Origin: Symbiodinium microadriaticum
Taxonomy: Eukaryota > Sar > Dinophyceae > Suessiales > Symbiodiniaceae
Assembly: GCA_001939145.1 (NCBI GenBank)
Contig: LSRX01000130.1
Span: 173,463-237,462 of the forward strand
DNA length: 64,000 bases
Reading direction: 5' to 3'
Part shown: in pieces, positions 11,407-24,462 of the stretch
Layout: every line of letters starts with the position of its first letter
Numbering within the stretch: position 1 is the stretch's first letter
Program-made: the position numbers and the translations under genes
Notes under the pieces: generated by a model
Databases searched by the model: none
The model's input: only the letters and a program-made list of their open reading frames with translations
What the model was told of the DNA's origin: nothing

Positions 11407-12510
11407 ATCCGGGGATGCAGCCCCTAGAAACCCTAAAGCCTAAACCCGAAATGGCCCTAAACCTTCACCCCACCGTACACCCTGAATCCTGCAGCTGGGC
11501 CCTGCGCCTACACTCGAACCCCATAACCCCCACCGCAAGTTCATTATTAAGTTTGCTGGAAGTTGGGGCTCTTGGGCTGTGCTGGTTTTAAGTCGTGGGG
11601 TTTTAGTACCGGTTTCTCGCTCGATGCTTTCCACTGCGATGAATGAGCTTGATTATGGGTCTCGAAACTCACTCTCGGTTTTGTCACCTAGGTTTGTGAT
11701 TAATGAACAGAATGGCGACCCCTAACAGCTGCACTATGGAGCAGCCTCTCGTTGAGGATTTTGAGGTGTAGAGGCTTCCTGACCCAACCCGAACCCTAAA
11801 CCCTAAACCCTAAATCCCTAAACCCTAAAACCCTAAACCCTAAATCCCTAACCCCCACAAGGCAGAAACTAAGCGCCACAAAGGCTCGCACAGCGAGCAG
11901 TCTTGCATCGCTCCAAGGCGATGGCCATGAGATTCCCAATGCTGAAAAGGGCAGCTCCACCATCGGACACTCCTCTTCGAGGGTTTTGGGTTTAGGGTTT
12001 AGGGCAATGCTTCCGTGACTTACGGTTCTACTTGGACCTTACCAAATGTGCCTTTTTGGGACATTTTCGGAGGTGACCCACAAATCAACGTCACGAACCT
12101 AAGCAGGTAGCACTGAGGGTCAAGGTATGGGTTTGGATGTTCAGTTTACAACATCGTAAGTCCTTGGCGGGCTTGTACACATCTGTTCGGGGAAGCCGAA
12201 CGCATCGATACCCCACAGCCCGAAGTTCTGGGGCTCAGGGTTTATAGGTAGCCATACAGGTGCGCGTAACGGGGGGGGGGCCTTAGTTTAATACCTAGAG
12301 TAGGTTTTGGGAGCCTCCGCAGGTTACGCTGTCATGTTCTTATATGATGAATCTAGTAGCATGTGCATGAAACCTGTCTCAAGACGAAGCACCCGCACTG
12401 TCTACGCCGCCTCCTTGGGGAAATGTAAGTGCAGCCTGTTCACAGTACACATGTCGACCGACCATATCTCCATCTATGTCTATAACTAGGTGTGTGCGTG
12501 TACATATGTA

Positions 12511-12534
12511 TATATACATACATACATACATACA

Positions 12535-12563
<29 letters not shown>
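12511..12563. repeat. (CATA)n microsatellite
   Basis: About a dozen tandem ATAC units between TG-rich flanks. Overlapping frames on both strands are artefacts of the repeat. Confidence 0.9.
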
Positions 12564-12565
<2 letters not shown>

Positions 12566-13610
12566 GTGTGTTTGTGAGTGTGTATCGTTGCTACGAGTAT
12601 GTCCATAGTTTGCATTCGGGCCAGTGTGGTAGTAACAGCACTTTCGGGAAGAGGGTGTGGAAGCAGAGAGCCCTCTGATTCCAGCACTGGAGATCTGCGG
12701 AGGGATTTGATCGGGCATTTCGGGGGTCTTCGTGAGGCATGTAAGAGTTTTCTCTAGACAGTAGTAAAAAAGACTGTAGCAAAATGTAGGATGTCGTTGC
12801 TCGTGCTGTGCGAGCCAAAAAAAATTCAACTCGACCCTGCCCCCTGCACCCTGGTCCCTCAACCACCGCGCCTTTCCCAACCAGGAAGGCGGGGCACGTG
12901 GACTCGCCCAGTCCTGTCTTAGTTTTCGACCTTCACAATTCAATCAATTCTTGAGGCTTTGCTATAGGATTCGTGTGAAGGCTGCAAGGTACTTTTGCAG
13001 GTAGACGGCAGACGCTCCACTGGGCTTCGTGCTTCCCGCGTTGTGTTTTCCTTGTCAGATTCACCGGCCATTGAAAGGGCCACTGTATTAGCATACGATT
13101 GTGCATTCTTCTGTCAGGTCAGCTGGATTTAGTAAGCTGTATCTTGATCCGTCGGCATGCCCCCAAATGAAAAGAGAGAAGAGGGACTCCAAAAACCGGG
13201 ATTACAGGGTTCGGATTAAGGACAGGTGTAGAGTAAGGCTTAGTTTAGTGTTAAAGTTAAGTGTAGGTTGTAAGCAAACGAGATTACCCAGGTTGGCCAG
13301 TAGCGCCCGAGTTAAAGAAACCTAAAGCGAAAGCGCGCCCAACTCCACGAAATCTCCTGCAATGCTCTCTAAATCCCATAACAAGGCCCATATTCTTACA
13401 AAGACGGATATTGTGAATAGCCCGGCTGGGATCACTGCTATGCTCGGTTGCAGCATCTCCCAACCCCAAACCCTAAACCCGCTCCAAACAGCCAAGCTTC
13501 CCAGGCCATGTTCATTCATCAGGCCATAGGAGGCTTCCCAAAGTGCATAGGTGTGGTTCACCTGAGTGCTTAGGGTATAAGATTTTGCTGTTTTGGGTGT
13601 GTGCGTGTGT

Positions 13611-13613
13611 GTG

Positions 13614-13665
<52 letters not shown>

Positions 13666-13690
13666 GAGAGAGAGTGTGTGTGTGTGTGCG
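13611..13690. repeat. (GA)n followed by (TG)n microsatellite
   Basis: GAGAGA units (13611-13674) turn directly into TGTGTG (13675-13689). This purine strand next to alternating purine/pyrimidine can form triplex or Z-DNA in vitro; no function is implied. Confidence 0.9.
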
Positions 13691-16600
13691 TTGGTTGTGG
13701 GGGGGAGGTGGAGTGGTCCTAGGTGTCGGGTTGAGGTGTTTTTAGGTGTGACCTGGAGTTTCGATTGTATTTAAGGTATTGCATGTTTTGATTGGGTTAG
13801 TTTGGGGCTTAGGGGGTACACAGAGCTTCTGGGTTGTATTTTTGGGGCCCTTGAAAGTATGTATGAATAGGTACCTCTCCGGGAACCTAAAGGGCAATTA
13901 CAGAGTTTTCCAACGCGCCACCTAGGTTTTTATGGTGTACGATTTTGGGGATTATGGTTTAAGGTCTAGGGTTTTCTTTGGTTGCTTGGCTGAGTATGGG
14001 CTGGAGCTTGTGCTTAGGGAGTTTGGGTTCAAATGTTCTGCTTGGTGCAGCGATGGCCTTAGGTGTCCCTCAACTCGGGGCCCTGTATTGCGGCTCCGTG
14101 CTGACGGAGACACCTTGATTAAAATACCTGCTTCGCTCGACATGTGGCTCATAACGGTTTACCATCGGGGGTCCTACATCCAGCTCGGCATTTTCGTGTA
14201 AAGCCGAGTTACCTGAGGTATCCGACCGAGCTCCTCCGGGCAAGGGATAATCAGAGGAAGTTGATCATGTCGATAAGTCGGGTGCTTCTGCCGATGGTGA
14301 TTCGTTAGTGGGGATGCGCTTTTCATGGCAATTGTGTTAGTTTGTCGACGTGGATGTTGGTGTTGGTGTATGTAGCGCTGCAACATGCTGCAACTATAGT
14401 AGTCGGCTGCTAGTGCGTGTGCTGACGAAAACCCACGTGGTTCCGGGTCCATAGCCGTAGCCGGCATGTGAATGCGCTCATCGAGGAAAGCAAAACGTCT
14501 GCTGTACGATTGCCGCTTAGGACCTATATTCGTTGCAGTGTGAGCAAACACCTCCATATTGAAACAGCGACGGGCGCTCGATTGTTGTACCATGGGAAAG
14601 CAGTTATGTCATCACATTCACGGCTCGAACATCCGAACTCCGCGTCCTTGGATGCTGTGATGCCGGCTCCCGGTTGGTACTGCTTCGAGCCTCATTGGGG
14701 TGAGGTGAACACCTCACCGTCTTACGGCAAAAGAAGCTAGCGATCGGTAGCTATAGCCGCTATAGTGCAGCAGCGCTAGAACCAGCACTAGTACTCTAGT
14801 TCTAGCATTCTAGCACTCACCAGCACCACAGCCACAAACGAGAACCACGGCCCACGATTGCTGCCACTGTTCTACAGTCATTATGCTGTTCTTCTCCCTC
14901 CGCTGCTGATGCTACAGTTGCCGCTGCTGCTGCAAAGCTGTTTTGCGCCGAACACGACCACTGAAAACTGCTGACAAACGGACAAAAGCGAAAGCGACGA
15001 CACTGACATCAAGAACCGGATCACCTAAACTAAAAGCTGGCAAACGTCTCAACCCCACCCTCCCAAACGCAGTCCATGTGAGCCCATCACGCGAAGGATC
15101 CACAATTCGCGGATAAGTGCTCCAGACCGCATCGTACACAATCCGTTCCTGAGGTTTCAAGAGTAACTCGAGAGGAAGTAATCGTTCTGGGGACACCAAG
15201 ACACTCCGACAGTGAATGAAGGAGTATTCTCGAAAATGGAGTAGGCATCCCTGATAACTGAGGGACCCTTACTGGGAAGGGAGTGGAGCCTGCCACTCAC
15301 CATTGCGCTTTGCGGATGCGAGTTCAAAGGTCTCCTGGTACATCAGCACCCTAAACCCTGCACCCCTAAACCCAGAACTCTAAACAGTGGCAGCTAGAGC
15401 TTTCGGCCCACCAGAGCTTGTGCCCTCCAGTCTGGGCGGAGTTTATTCTTGCGATTATCTTTGTTGTGATTCACACATACGGCTAGTCCAGGAAATCATA
15501 AACAAAATCTTGCTGTATTGCCGATCTTGTTCTGATTCTCTGCGTATGACTACTTTTCTTCCAGGCAGTCTCCTCTTAAGACAACTCCTTGTTCATCTCA
15601 TCAAAGCACGGATTCGCAGTTGGGTTGAGCATGGAGCCCACAAGGCGTTGGTGTCTCACCCTCAACCGAACGCACAAGTCAAAGCTGTTGAAGATAGAGT
15701 TTTAATCAGCAGTGAGTAGATCCAGCATGCACTAATGAAGGGGCCATCAGATGTCGAATGCTTTTTGTTTTTGTAGGGTACATTAAAATTGTTGCAGTGA
15801 GGAGCCCTAGGCTAAGGAATTGTATGACTTGTAAGTTTCTTCTGACTCTGGGTTTTTTTACAGAGTTTTAGGCAATGCCTTCCTTGCAAACTCCCTGAAA
15901 ATCGACAAGCCGGTGCTTGCAGCATGTTAGCGCTTAGGGTCTGAGGTCGAGGGTTTACGGCTCAGGGCTTCGGAATGGGGCCTTTAAGAACAAACTGCAA
16001 GCCTGAACTCTCAAACAAGCAAAACCACAGGCAATATACCAATAATGGAGCAGGTTCCAGCAACTTATGTTCATTTGCTGTATTGGGATCCAAATACGGT
16101 AGACCCTAAACGCGCTAAGTTTTATCCGAGCGGCGGAGTGGGGTGGATGGTCTTTTGCCTGCAGCGGCCGCAAAGGAAGGTCGGTCACGACTGAGTCAAC
16201 AAATTTCTCCACCCAAAACCCCAGGAATGAAATTAACGCAGATCTGGCAACATCGGCTGGAAACATGCCCCGGCAGCATCACACACAGCTGTCTCAACTT
16301 ATTTGAAGCCCTGCGTTGGCTTTTCACCTCAGTAAAGAGTTCCGGAAAATCACGTGGCCTTAACAGAGATCGCAATGGCAGGGGAAAAAAACAAGTACCT
16401 TAACGCACCGACGTGCTCTTGTTGCCTTGGCCCTACAAAACCAACCTGTGCTAGATTCTAGGCCACAACCCTTACGAGGTAGGGGGTACAGCCCAGCAGC
16501 TGGGACATAGGCCATACGCCAATCGCAATCCTGAGCTCGTCGAAGTCCGAGAAAGATCACAGGAAACGCCAAAGGGGCTGGCTAAGACCTACGAGGTGCC

Positions 16601-16920
16601 TACACAGTTTCCCATGCATACCTGGCTGCCTGCCTGCCTACCTACATATGTATGTAAATTCGCATATACGGGTATGCGGGATATTCGTAGGTTTTGAAGT
16701 CATGCTGGTGTAAGTAGTGCACACACTTTGAGGACCCAGGATAGAGACTCAAAAAGCTTCTTCTCAACAAATTTATGAGCATTCTGATTCTCGGTCGTGC
16801 ATCAACTAAACATCTCGTGGGGCTCGTTCTTGGCTACAGTGCTTTGCGGCACAAGCTCCGCAATGAACTCTCTCGGCAACAACCGATTTAATTTAAGCAA
16901 CCCGTGTTCAGCCCAACCAA

Positions 16921-17457
16921 TTGAAGCAACAAACCCCAACGACTCACAAGAGGCTAAGCACTCTGAACCGGATCAGAACCTCCAGCTACTGCAGGCACTG
17001 GTGGAGGGAACTGGCTGATGGCCCAAACCCTGAACTGCGCGCACTGGCTTCTCGCACAAGGGTCGGCGCAGTCGTTCGAGTGGGATGCAATGGCAGAGCC
17101 GTCGGCCATAGCATCTGCATTTACGACGATGCCTGGGTGAGGTCACTCCAAGTTTCCGAGGTGAGGTCGCAAACGACAGTGACATGTGGACGAGAAGCAT
17201 GCTGCCGAATTCTAACAAGCAATCAGCTCAAGCCTTCATGGGACAGAAGGCAGCATGGATTGCTTTGCAAGAAAGACCCTGTGCCGGCGTCAGCAGCGGC
17301 TGCCAATAATCACCCAAAGATTTCTTCAGAATCTGTACGTTTCAAGCCTCTCAAGTCCAGGAAGAGTCTGAAAGTTGCTAAGGCACTAGTGCAGCCATCG
17401 ATGTCAAAGCCACCTGCAGCAATGGCGCCGTCCAGACCACCCGGAGACTTTGACTAA
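16921..17457 (+). CDS. Open frame of unknown function, possible exon
   Basis: The frame is open for about 178 codons; the most protein-like part starts near 17020 (PNPELRALASRTRVGAVVRV) and ends with a basic, Ser/Pro-rich tail (VKFKPLKSRKSLKVAK-like, then APSRPPGDFD). There is no ATG at the left edge, so it would have to be a downstream exon. No domain is recognised, and no neighbouring exon was found. Confidence 0.25.
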   Translation: MKQQTPTTHKRLSTLNRIRTSSYCRHWWRELADGPNPELRALASRTRVGAVVRVGCNGRAVGHSICIYDDAWVRSLQVSEVRSQTTVTCGREACCRILTSNQLKPSWDRRQHGLLCKKDPVPASAAAANNHPKISSESVRFKPLKSRKSLKVAKALVQPSMSKPPAAMAPSRPPGDFD

Positions 17458-17871
17458 GAAGCCAGTGCTTCCCATTTGCCATTTACCCTCGGCTACGCTG
17501 CTACCTCGAACAGCAGCAACACTCACGGCCTGTACATGACATGCCCCTCAATCCTGCACTCTTCCTGAAACACGCCCGCACATGCAATCTAACTGCTGAA
17601 AAACAAAAAACCCCGCGGCCCTATTTCCCAAACCCGTCTACCAATCCCAAATCACACAGAGCTTTGCAAAACCTGAGAAGCCCCTAATCTGCTGTGACTT
17701 TCCAAGTCACGGCCTCATCTCAAAACGAAAGCTAAGCCTAGAAGCCTCGCCGGCAACCGAGAATCTAGAACTCAAAGCCTTGAGTCTGATACCCAGCTGC
17801 TGCAAACAGAATCCCTAAATTCGATGCTATAGATCACAGCCCGAAAGCCTTGTCTTTGCTTGTCAAGTCTA

Positions 17872-17954
17872 CCCATAGGCTCTTAGTAGTTCCTTTTTGG
17901 GATTACCTTATAGGACTATAAGCCACAAAAAGGAACTACTTGGGGGCCTACGGG
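17872..17954 (+). mobile_element. MITE family 1, copy B (TA-flanked)
   Basis: Ends CCCATAGGCTCTTAGTAGTT and the reverse complement of CCCGTAGGCCCCCAAGTAGT, with the family centre TTACCTTATAGGA, bounded by TA on both sides. Slightly shorter than copy A (83 bp). Confidence 0.75.
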
Positions 17955-18684
17955 TAGACAGACCCGAAGGCGAAAGCCTAAAACCCGATCCCCTAAATCC
18001 CGAGCCCTCAGACCCAGACGCGAATGTCTGTTTCGACTCTCGGGCTTACAGGGTTTCTTTATGGCTTGTAGTGGTTAACACACACCGAAGTCACCAAAGC
18101 CCGAAAAAATCCGAAACCCCTAAAACTTCCAAAGCTGGAGCTACTTTGAGTGCTTGCGGCAGAGCACCGGCGCCGGTGAGCAGTGCGAGGGACACCGCGA
18201 AACACCGGACCATAGGCACCTGATGGAGACGAGTCTTAATCGGAATTGTAACGGTTTTCAGCAGGCTTTCAATCTAGAGTTTGTGAAATCCAAAAGGTTA
18301 ACAGGGCCTTACTAGGGTCAAAAGGACAAGTAAGAACCTAGACTGCCATAGTCCGTTGCTGGCACTGTCGGTTTCGTGATTTGGTCGCGCAAACTTGCGA
18401 ATTGTTAAGCACAATTTCTCTATCAGCTACGACGAGGAAGCTTCTGATCCACAGGCAGGAGTTAAGGATGAGTTGAGTGTGTCATCGCAGCTGAGATGTC
18501 AGGGGTTGCGGGAAGGTCAACTTACTTGAAGATGGCGCCGTTCTCCGCTAGTTTTATTGTTGGTGGTGGTGGCTCTACGACTTCTACAGTCGTGAGCAAG
18601 TGGCCCCAAGCACTCTGGGGAAATCGAGAACTGTCTTTATCACAACTGTCCCACGGCTGGCAGCAGAATTCAGTCAGGTAGACA

Positions 18685-18818
18685 CCTAAACCCTAAACCC
18701 TAAACCCTAAACCCTAAATCCTAAACCCTAAACCCTAAATCCTAAACCCTAAACCCTAAATCCTAAACCCTAAATCCTAAACCCTAAACCCTAAATCCTA
18801 AACCCTAAACCCTAAACC
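18685..18818. repeat. Longest regular CCCTAAA array, with a 21-bp higher-order period
   Basis: About 19 heptamers in perfect register. Units CCCTAAA and TCCTAAA alternate in a mostly 2:1 pattern, giving a 21-bp period through most of the array. That pattern fits local amplification of a mutated array rather than fresh telomerase synthesis. Confidence 0.85.
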
Positions 18819-20704
18819 TTCTCGGAAATCGGTCTTCAATTCAGTCTGCTCCCGCGCACCTACCGGCTTTGTACTGCGATCCTTCTCAGGGCTGGCAGTT
18901 GGATAAGCGCTTTTGTAGGTACCATCAGCCCACCACATTCTTGCTGTCGTCGTTGCAACTTGCCAAGACATGTAGTTAGGAAAAAGCAGCATTCCGCCAA
19001 GCTGCTACAGTCCTGCCGCCGTCCGAAGGTCCTCACTTGCTGTGCGTGCAGGGATTATACAATCATATCATGCTACCGTAAGCCTGAACTTTCCCGGTGA
19101 ACTATGCGCTTCTGCACTTGCCTTGTGCTTGGCAGTCCTGAACGATGGCAGCTGCAAACAAGCAGGATATATATATATATATATATATATAGGAGTTGCA
19201 AGTTGCAAAATGGCAAATTAAACAGTCTGGTTTTGATGCAAATCTAGCTTACTGTAATCATCCCGGACTGAACTTCTGCGATGATCAGGCTCGAGCACAA
19301 AACTGCGGCATGCTGTGAAACCTTGCGCTGCGCAATCGTCCTCGCCGCAGTTCAAGCAGCTTCTCGGCAACCTTCCCGGAAGACTCCCAGCAGCTACGCA
19401 CGACGAGTTCTCCTGTAGCTACTCCATAGTTCAACCAGAAGCGTGTAGGCAGTGGGGCCCGCTGGGCGATGTTCTTCGGGGTCGTGTTCTTCCAACTCAC
19501 CCGCACTCCCAGCACTGATGCCGATGGCGGAGTTGTGTTGTTCCGCACCTCTTGACAAGATGCTGTTCTGCAGCAGCTCGCACGCGGCACGCATGTAGAA
19601 TTTGATGCCGGGGCGCTTGCCTAACTGCCTGTCAACACTATCATCGGAGGCCCTGCATGACCGTTGCAATTACAAGTGCTTGCGACTAGTTAGTTTACAT
19701 TGCTCAAGATCGTGGAACATCCCAGTGCACCCAGTGATGCCCAGTGCCTGGGAGTATGAGGATGCGCATGCGCGTGCTAAACCCCACATCTACTTAACCC
19801 AAATCCTGGCTGAGAGCACCACTGACTCGAACAGGAACATGAACACCTGCGAAGATGCCTCAGTCTGGTGCTTTATCGACCGAGTCGTCTGAGGATTTTG
19901 GCTTAAAATGGGGTTTACGGCTGGTTTGTCTCCTCCCCAAAGAGAGGCCTGAAGAGTGTGTCCCGAACTGCAAGTTTAAATTGCAAGGGGTCAGGTGGAT
20001 TGGAGCTTCTGCCCAACCCTAACCCTAAACCAAGGAGCTGAGGTTCGACTTGGAAGCTCGCAGGTGCTTGTTCTTAACAGTAAGGGCTTCTCTCATGTTG
20101 GAGGAGTTTTTGGAAATGCTATATATAGATATACGTAAATTTTTGTATATATAAGAATACAAAATAAAACACAAATATGTATTCACATATATCTTCTAGA
20201 AGCTCCCACTTGAAAGACTCGTGGGTAATTATGAGCGTAGAGGAGTCATAGCTCTTTACAGCTTTGCGCAGGGGTTCAGAAGTGGGGTCCTACCATTGAC
20301 GGCCCGGGAAGCTAGGTAGAAACCCGGATGCTGTGGCATGATCATACAGTCATGCAAGGTCTTACGGGCGCGGGCCATTTTATTATTGTAGCGGCTAGAG
20401 AGCCTGGGGTCGCAATCGATTTTGCATAACTTTACTCTACCTAGTGCCTTGATGTCATCGTTCCATGCCCCTTCTACCGCACCTACAAGCCCGCCTGATT
20501 CCAGTGTTCAGGATTTCGTTGCCGTTGCGCAATGCAGCACATGGCCAAGAAAAGGCTACAGCCGTGCAGGAAAGCAGCACACGAAGCACTACGGCTGTGT
20601 GACCACCAACGCCACGACACTGCAAAACGTATGTGACACACGTGGGTGTGTGCATATGTAAAAAAGAAAATGTAAGCATATCTGTTTCTACACGCATATG
20701 AATA

Positions 20705-20706
20705 CT

Positions 20707-20740
<34 letters not shown>

Positions 20741-20894
20741 CACATATATATATATGTATATATATATATATGTGTGTGTGTGCGCGCGCGCTTGTGTGTG
20801 TGTGTGCATATGCACGCATGCATGGATGGAGTGACAGATGCATGTATGTATGCATTCATGCATGCACAGTGTATGTATCTACGTATGTACGCAC

Positions 20895-20925
<31 letters not shown>

Positions 20926-20935
20926 TGTATGCACA
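20705..20935. repeat. Symmetric (CA)n(TA)n(TG)n(CG)n tract and (TATG)n
   Basis: CACACA passes through TATATA to TGTGTG and CGCGCG within about 100 bp, so the left half is roughly the reverse complement of the right half. Another alternating stretch with TATG repeats follows to 20930. Very long overlapping frames on both strands here (up to 226 codons) are repeat artefacts. Confidence 0.85.
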
Positions 20936-21211
20936 CATATGCACAAACGCACAAAGAGCCACCACTGCTTATGTATACGTATAATAGACAAACATGTATA
21001 AATACACATATGTTTATACAAACATGCATACATATGTTTGTATATATATATATATATTCTACACATCCACATAAACACGTAAGCTTGAAAAGCCCGAAAT
21101 AAAGGGTACAAACGGCCCTGAACCCCAAGCCACACCCATGACTATGAGCCCCACCCGTCCTTAAGATCTAAAGCCCTAAATCCTGAACCCGAAACCCGGA
21201 CCACCAAAGCC

Positions 21212-21470
21212 CTAAGCATCAGCAGCCAAGGCTGGCTCAGAGTCGTTGTCGAACTCCCGACGAGCAAGGGCAATAGTTCCGTCAGCCTGAGGGAAGTCTT
21301 GGGCTGAAGGATTTCCGTCTGCCAGGACCTGACACTGACCTTGGCACCATGACGTCCATGCTACATTTCGTCGCTGCCGGGCCTGGAAGGGGATCTTCAC
21401 CTCGGTACCCACGAGTCTTGCCTCGTCGATCGTCTCGCCATAAAGCGCCTCCCAGAAGGTTAAGCTTGGA
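21212..21470 (-). CDS. Exon-like open frame, function unknown
   Basis: On the minus strand the frame reads FWEALYGETIDEARLVGTEV then KIPFQARQRRNVAWTSW and ends in EPALAADA, about 85 residues. The acidic/amphipathic composition is typical of protein. The likely 5' boundary lies near a short TAGTA repeat at 21488-21508. No partner exon or domain was recognised. Confidence 0.3.
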
Positions 21471-22623
21471 GTTTGAGAAGTGCATAGTGTAGTATAGTAT
21501 AGTATAGTTTGAAGGGCAATCTATGGTTTTATAGGGCTTTCGAGATTTCGACGGTTAAGGGCTTGTTCGCTTTGGTGTTTGTAATTCGTTGCAGCATATA
21601 GCTTCAGGGCTTATTGCTTCAGGTGTCGAGTTGCGAGGTCCTGCCAAAAGATTGAAAGTTTCAAAAGTTTCCAACTTTAGGCGGCCAAGTGACACAAACG
21701 ACTGGCCCCAAATATGCCGCGGCCCGAAACCGAACACCGTGCCCAAACGGTCATGAGACCCCGGCATATTGCAAAACTGCGCGTCTTTGGCCCAGAATCG
21801 ATGATACTATCAACCTCCGTTCCTCGCACTGCAACTAGAGGCCTCTTTGCGATTTCGGATGCCAACTTCCAGAGGAATGGTCCTGACCTTTTTGGGCCAG
21901 GGTTGGGGGTTGGAACACAAGGGATACTGTTTGGCTGCAGGTTGGGCGAGATGGGAGCGAGGAGGCACGAGGGAAGCATCTTTCTCCGTCTGTGTTGCAA
22001 TGTCTCCATGTGCGAGTGATTGCATAATTGCACTGGGTCTATACACTCAGGCTTCTAGGGCACATTGGGTTGGGGTGTAGGGCTTATAGGCCCATTAACA
22101 TGAGACTAATGAGACATGAGAACAGCAGGAATAATGAGATTTATGTCGAGAAAGCACAACAACTACTGCTTGAATTAGCCACTCCGTGGCACTGACCACA
22201 CTTGCACGTGTGCGATGAGCAACTGTGATCCTGATTGTGATGGGCCTATTCATGCAACTACAACCCGCTGTATAGAACCATTCTGATTCTGACCACTTCC
22301 AGGGTCACGACGGGCTGCCCGGGTCCGGGCGAGAAGCCATTTCCCTTATCAGCACCCGGGTCGCCAGTCCTCAGCAAGGGCTTTCATGATTAACATGTCA
22401 TGCTTGGTTCTAACATTGCCTTTGTAATCAGAACAGGTCTTGGATGATTTGGGTGATACCTTATACAATAGCACTATCGAAAGTAACCCTGAGGCATTAA
22501 ATTAGTAAGCATTCGGGCCTCTATATTGGCTGCCTTCGGGTTGTTCGGCATTTCTGTGGGTTTCAGCTTCGCAGTTTCGAGCTCGGGCTTCCAGAGATTT
22601 GGGGATCGTGAACGACTGACTGG

Positions 22624-22757
22624 TTCTTAGTAGGGAATGTTAGGGTTTAGGGTTTAGGGCATCTTAGTAGGGAATGGGGGAATGGGTAATTTGGGACTAC
22701 TATAGGGGACCTTAAGGGGCTATCATAGGGATCCATTCCCCCATTCCCTACTAAGAA
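22624..22757. mobile_element. Inverted-repeat element (family 4) with a telomere-like insertion in one end
   Basis: 22662-22757 has ends TCTTAGTAGGGAATGGGGGA and its near-exact complement (TCCCCCATTCCCTACTAAGA). Just upstream, CTTAGTAGGGAATG is present a second time (22626-22639), separated from the element by a 23-base tract that is almost entirely TTTAGGG units. This is a telomere-like insertion with a 14-bp target duplication inside the element's end. Confidence 0.75.
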
Positions 22758-23231
22758 CAAGAGAGACGAGATGGGCAGGGCAGCGATGGGGTTTCTCGAC
22801 TCACACTCTTGCAAAGCAGGGCAGATCCCACAACTGTCTGAGGATAGGGTTTAGGGTTTAGGGTCTAGGATCAATCAATATTGAAGTGCCCTGGCATCCG
22901 ACAGGTTTGGGGAGCAGATACATTGTCAAGCACTGTCAGTCTACACTGTGTGTCTCGGAATGTGCTAGCAAAGAAATCGGCGGACAGGGTTGGAGTAGTC
23001 TTTGACATATTTCTGGCTGTCCACCTCATCCGGCAACCTGAGAATGCGGCTGAATGATGAAGCCGTCGGCACGCTGGATAGGCAGCCTCGCGCAGAACAC
23101 GGGACATGGTGAGTGACGCGCCTTAGATTCCTTCAGTGGCCAGTGACCAACGGTAGGGACGACATCGCAGATAGTCAGTGGGAAAAGCATCAGGTTGATT
23201 TCAGCAATAAGAAGAGTAATAGTTAATACTA

Positions 23232-23315
23232 ATCATGGGTCATCATCATCATCATCATCACCACCAATATCAACATCATCATCATTTTCATCATCATCGT
23301 CATCATCACCATTAG
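23232..23315. repeat. (CAT)n trinucleotide repeat
   Basis: Imperfect ATC triplets with occasional ACC and GTC. The Asp-rich and Ser-rich frames across it are artefacts. Confidence 0.85.
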
Positions 23316-24114
23316 CAAAAAACGAAGTTTTAATATCGCTAACGTTTAGGCGCCCTGCATGGTTCCTAGCAGACCAAACGTTCCGTCTGCGCTTAGTGGA
23401 TGGTGTGGGAGCTGCACCATCCACCAAATCATCTCAACTGGCAGTCGCAGCATGGTAGGTACAGACCTTTGGATTTCGCAACGAATGCCAAGAGCGTTGA
23501 TCTTCGCAGACCCAGCATCATGCAGAACAACTCATCTCTTGTGGGAAGCTGTGATTGGGTCTTAAGCCCCAGCCATCCACACAATCAAAGGCTCCAATAC
23601 CCCTTAAAGAAGTAAGAACAGAACCCGTATTACGAATCCACCTGCCCTATACTGAAAGCCTGAGTTGGCACTGATGACGATTCTGGAATTCCAGCCAACA
23701 GAAACCCGAAACCGCATGAATGCACGAAGCCCGAAAAAAAAAACCTTCAGTGCCCAACAACGAAGACCAAAATAAGCCCTAATCAAATCCCGAAAAACTA
23801 ACCAACAAAGACACCGACCCCCCAAGAATCCTCCTCGGCCAAGCATTGTAGTACCTCCCAACCCCCGTAGCCGGGCCCGTTGTAGAACTTGCGATTCACT
23901 AGGTCAAGGAAGTTGCCGGCCTAAGCGGGTGAATCATTGTCTTGTCCTGGCTTGACTTCTCTTTTAGCCCCGGTGTGTTTGAGGGGCTACGGCTGCGGTT
24001 TAGGATTCAGCAGCTAGGGGTTTGGGTGGCTTGAGGCCGCACGATTGTCCCCCAAGCTCACCACAGGGGCATGTAACAATACACTGCACTGCGTTCTTGT
24101 ATACATGTATGTAA

Positions 24115-24245
24115 AGCTACATACATACATACATACATACCTACCTACCTACCTACCTACCTACCTACCTACCTACCTACCTACCTACCTACATACATAC
24201 ATACATACATACATACATACATACATACAAACACAAACATACATA
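24115..24245. repeat. (CATA)n-(CCTA)n-(CATA)n compound microsatellite
   Basis: ATAC units flank a central block of about twelve ACCT units in the same register, another case of a one-base unit change spreading inside a tetranucleotide array. TATG repeats resume at 24425-24460. Confidence 0.9.
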
Positions 24246-24430
24246 CATTTAAGCACTCGATCTCGACATCGCAGGAGTAGGGGCAACTTGTGGCGACCAA
24301 CAAACCACCGAAATCCTTTCGAGGTCGGTAGACTATCAAAGAATGCTAGCTGTCTTACCAGCCGGCAGAACATCAGTGCGAGCAACATACATACATAAAT
24401 ATATTGCGTGTGAATATACATGTATGCATG

Positions 24431-24462
<32 letters not shown>

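Larger units (their letters stand above)
11407..16920. other. Region without recognisable genes
   Basis: It contains CCCTAAA clusters (about 11790-11850), the CATA microsatellite, a GA/GT compound repeat at 13610-13690 and assorted short frames under 140 codons. The frame on the minus strand at 14174-14593 and the one at 15387-15719 showed no domain and no supporting splice structure. Confidence 0.5.

Noticed and set aside
20455-21135. 226-codon minus-strand frame and overlapping plus-strand frames
   Set aside because: They consist of CA/TA/TATG repeats giving His/Ile/Tyr/Cys strings.
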